In this document: piece after piece, positions 62,801-64,000 of the stretch
Layout: each line of letters opens with the position of its first letter
Position numbering within the stretch: the stretch's first letter is position 1
Source: Acanthaster planci
Taxonomy: Eukaryota > Echinodermata > Asteroidea > Valvatida > Acanthasteridae
Length of the DNA stretch: 64,000 nucleotides
Direction: 5' to 3'
NCBI RefSeq assembly: GCF_001949145.1
Contig: NW_019091400.1
Coordinates: 832,256 to 896,255, forward strand
Program-made: the position numbers and the translations under genes
The notes under the pieces: generated by a model
Told to the model about the DNA's origin: nothing
Seen by the model: only the letters and a program-made list of their open reading frames with translations
The model's database searches: none

Positions 62801-64000
62801 GCCAACAGTGCCAGCCACACACCAGACTCTTGCCCTCAGGTCAACAGACTACGCAGTTCCAGTGCCACAGATATGAGGTCAACGGTCAATGGTCAAAGTT
62901 CGGCCGGGAGCAAGAAGATGAAGAGAAGTGACAGCACAACAAGTAAGGTTGACTTGCCTAACATGTCATTGCTTTCTCTGTGTTTCTCTTTTTATATCTA
63001 GCAAGACTGAAATAACTTACATGTATATAAAAGGTTAGATACATGTACAATGTACATGTACAGTAACACGTGGGGTTTTTTCAAGTGTGAATAACAATCT
63101 GCATGTTGGGTCTCCATTCTAATACTTACTGATACATAAATGATTTTCCATTGTTTATATTCTACGAAAAAACAAAATTGATAAATTGCTTGTTTCAAAT
63201 CTATTTGTGTTAATTGTGTAGCATCTTTGTTTCAATTGTAGGGAATTCTTTGTGCGTTTATTTTTCTAATTTACGTGTACGTGTATATATGTTTGGGGTT
63301 TGAGTGGTTTGGAGTATGTTTGTAGAGGGTGGTTTGATTGTTGATTTTGGGTTATGGCTTGGTGTCCTGGTTTCTCAGCTTGGTCATTGCTTGTTTTTAT
63401 TAGTTGTTTGATTTGTTGGGCTTGATTTATGTTTAATTTGGTTTGCATGGGTAGTGCTTTAGTTTGTTTTATTTGGTGTGCTTTTATGTTTGTTTGTTTT
63501 TGGAAGGAGTTTATTTTTCTTGGTTTGTGTTGGTTAATCTTTGTCATATCCCATCAGATCAGTTTCCAAATTTGACTACACAATAAACCACTGAACTACA
63601 TGTATTTTGATTCATGGGTATACATGTACCATGCACATGTAATACTCTCTAAGTTTATCTAGAAACCCCTACCTTAACAAGACAAGCTCTTTGACTTTTA
63701 TGCTCCAGTCATCATCAGACTTTTGTCGGAAAAGTCCCCCAAGGGTATCCTGATTGAGCACATCACTCAACTTGAAACTCTCGCATATAAGATCCATTTG
63801 ACATTGTGTGGAATAATTACTGCATCTCCCTATGAATCTTTCGTGTGGAGGTTGTGCTTTTGATGCCAAGTCCTCTCTCTCTCGCTCTTTGTCTGTCCAT
63901 CTTAGGCCTGTACCTGAGTGATGACAAGTCGTACACGGAAGAGGCCCTAAGGCTGTGCTGTCTCCTCCTGCCCCCCGTCAACAGACGCAAGCTCCACCTC
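53893..64000 (+). CDS. DEPDC1: DEP domain-containing protein 1-like, 5' seven exons (runs off the window)
   Basis: Exons: 53893-53940, 56183-56460, 57694-57975, 58567-58745, 59310-59450, 61434-62942, 63906-64000 (continues). All splice sites and phases agree; 844 codons are visible. Residues 12-108 are the DEP domain (FKATKLWNMIIQEF, FRSGMPLKRH, NCFTSTEAIDWL, SLLEKFLHSKVI). Residues 200-350 are RhoGAP-like (KNGVVLVPKDQDDLPSWVLS, AMKCLANW, FERDVFKTVSSYFLGLTQPL). A very long exon encodes about 500 Ser/Gln/Pro-rich residues. The last visible exon reads ALRLCCLLLPPVNRRKLHL, the conserved start of the C-terminal block. Known for vertebrate DEPDC1: a cell-cycle-induced, mitosis-linked protein. DEPDC1A and B are vertebrate paralogues; this may be the single ancestral form. 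Confidence 0.92.
54381..54532. repeat. 74-bp-arm near-perfect palindrome with hammerhead-ribozyme-like cores
   Basis: The left arm 54381-54454 and right arm 54459-54532 differ at three positions and enclose a 4-nt GCAA loop. On the minus strand the left arm reads CTGATGA (54454-54448), a GGCT...AGCC stem, then GAAA (54426-54423), fitting the hammerhead core order CUGANGA-stem II-GAAA. The plus-strand arm has CTGATAA, a broken core, followed by GAAACGTC. Confidence 0.75.
54727..54920. mobile_element. 194-bp hAT-like MITE with CAGGGGTGTG ends
   Basis: It begins CAGGGGTGTG and ends CACACCCCTG, exact 10-bp inverted termini of the hAT CAGGGGTG class. The interior repeats TTTCAGCTTTTT four times. 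I could not find an 8-bp target duplication. Confidence 0.6.
54935..55340. repeat. Diverged direct duplication, unit about 250 bp
   Basis: Ordered matches in both halves: GTGGATTTT-ACT, AAGTT/TTAAACA, TGTATTTCAGTGA / TGTGTTTCAGTGA, then TACTGGCTTCGCT / TGCTGGCTTCACT, AATTTCAAAA, AATTAAATGGAG / AATTAAATAGAG. The first half ends near 55085 and the second near 55340. Confidence 0.65.
56183..56460 (+). CDS. DEPDC1: DEP-domain exon of DEPDC1-like gene
   Basis: One 278-nt exon carries nearly the whole DEP domain: WNMIIQEFRSGMPLKRHRRG, YHDNCFTSTEAIDWLHEYL, FGPWVSRAQTISLLEKFL. The acceptor is TACCAATAG and the donor GTGAGT, with the last lysine codon split after two bases. DEP domains act as membrane- or partner-binding modules. 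The basic RHRRGLRGR loop is richer in arginine than the human form. Confidence 0.92.
56637..56725. repeat. Dispersed repeat (CGCAAGCCTGAAG family), copy 2
   Basis: TGTAGCTCGCAAGCCTGAAG, CTGCAGAGAGCC, GAGGAAACAAGGAG, CTTAGAAGTGGGAGGA. The copy is in DEPDC1 intron 2 and matches the one in an FRRS1 intron. Confidence 0.75.
57289..57394. repeat. Dispersed repeat, copy 2 (copy 1 near 5957-6063)
   Basis: Same ordered words as the copy in the first FRRS1 intron, here inside the intron between the DEP exon and the third exon of DEPDC1. Confidence 0.75.
59818..60971 (-). mobile_element. Decayed Penelope-like retroelement with inverted terminal repeats
   Basis: The left arm 59818-60002 and right arm 60817-60971 are inverted copies (ATAGCTTGGATCCCAATTCC; TTGGATTGCATCAGTCCTGA). 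Between them the minus strand encodes the C-terminal part of a Penelope-type protein. It has LPYIGPTSHQIQRIL and VFHTAPSKIRNLLQS, then VYKIPGECGQV and IGETGRDLTTRL, the GIY-YIG-like endonuclease signature. In-frame stops interrupt it (one replaces the tyrosine of the YIG part), so it is dead. The reverse transcriptase is largely missing. It sits in DEPDC1 intron 5. Confidence 0.8.
60902..60934 (+). other. Hammerhead-ribozyme-like motif in the Penelope-like terminal repeat
   Basis: CTGAAGA (CUGANGA core), a 5-bp stem GGACA/TGTCC (60910-60914 with 60925-60929) around a 10-nt loop, then GAAAC. Penelope-like elements are known to carry hammerhead motifs in their terminal repeats. The partner copy in the left arm (minus strand, about 59880-59850) has GCAAC in place of GAAAC and should be inactive. 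Confidence 0.55.
61434..62942 (+). CDS. DEPDC1: Long disordered exon of DEPDC1-like gene
   Basis: A 1509-nt exon with acceptor GTTAACAG and donor GTAAGG, phase 1 at both ends. It begins VTAERRDRGLYPGAESPPTP and FESVENLMLNM, the end of the RhoGAP-like region. It then becomes low-complexity and rich in Ser, Gln, Pro and Arg (short QQ runs around 62040-62200). The frame stays open through the donor and ends 56 nt later at TAG 62999-63001, so an unspliced read-through would add only a short tail. Confidence 0.9.
63285..63543. repeat. Strand-asymmetric G/T-rich tract in a DEPDC1 intron
   Basis: About 260 bp in which the plus strand is almost all T and G (TTTGG, GTTTG, TTGTT words) with few A or C. 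It is bounded by ordinary sequence, encodes nothing recognisable, and lies between the long exon and the last visible exon. Confidence 0.7.

Overview
This window is animal nuclear DNA. It holds three spliced genes with GT-AG introns, two assembly gaps (18097-18633 and 52480-52973), and introns and spacers packed with the palindromic word TACATGTA, with TACCGGTA and TAGGCCTA as well. Protein similarity and this low-complexity signature suggest an invertebrate deuterostome (echinoderm, hemichordate or amphioxus). I cannot choose between them from sequence alone, though the TAGGCCTA clusters lean towards an echinoderm.

Layout. Positions 1-4373 are a repeat-rich spacer. From 4374 to 22626 on the plus strand lies a complete 12-exon gene for a signal peptide + DOMON + cytochrome b561 protein of the ferric-chelate reductase 1 type (about 448 residues, no reeler domain). 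It converges on a 19-exon minus-strand gene (start codon 53593-53591, stop 26501-26499, about 796 residues) that I identify as oxysterol-binding protein-related protein 9 (OSBPL9/ORP9): PH domain, acidic linker with a FFAT-like motif, ORD lipid-transfer domain with EQVSHHPP, and an unusual poly-Q C-terminal extension. Only 299 bp separate its start codon from the start codon of a divergent plus-strand gene, DEPDC1-like (53893 to beyond the right edge; DEP domain, RhoGAP-like domain, a 1.5-kb disordered exon). The shared promoter has two CCAAT boxes and a CHR-like TTTGAA at equal 38-bp spacing, plus a YY1-like site.

The exons were assembled by hand from splice sites, reading phase and family similarity. 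All three models keep one open frame throughout.

Mobile DNA is the other main content. Two larger hAT-like elements have near-perfect 8-bp target duplications (12468-13153 and 16753-18034). There is a short element with CAGGGGTGTG ends (54727-54920), and a fold-back minisatellite element with an exact 8-bp duplication that surrounds the second gap (52385-53141). A decayed Penelope-like element with inverted terminal repeats and a hammerhead-like motif lies at 59818-60971, and a 74-bp-arm palindrome carrying hammerhead-like cores lies at 54381-54532. Several MITE-like and dispersed repeat pairs are also present. The genes look unrelated in function (membrane redox, lipid transfer, mitotic regulation). 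The only linkage with likely regulatory meaning is the head-to-head OSBPL9/DEPDC1 pair.
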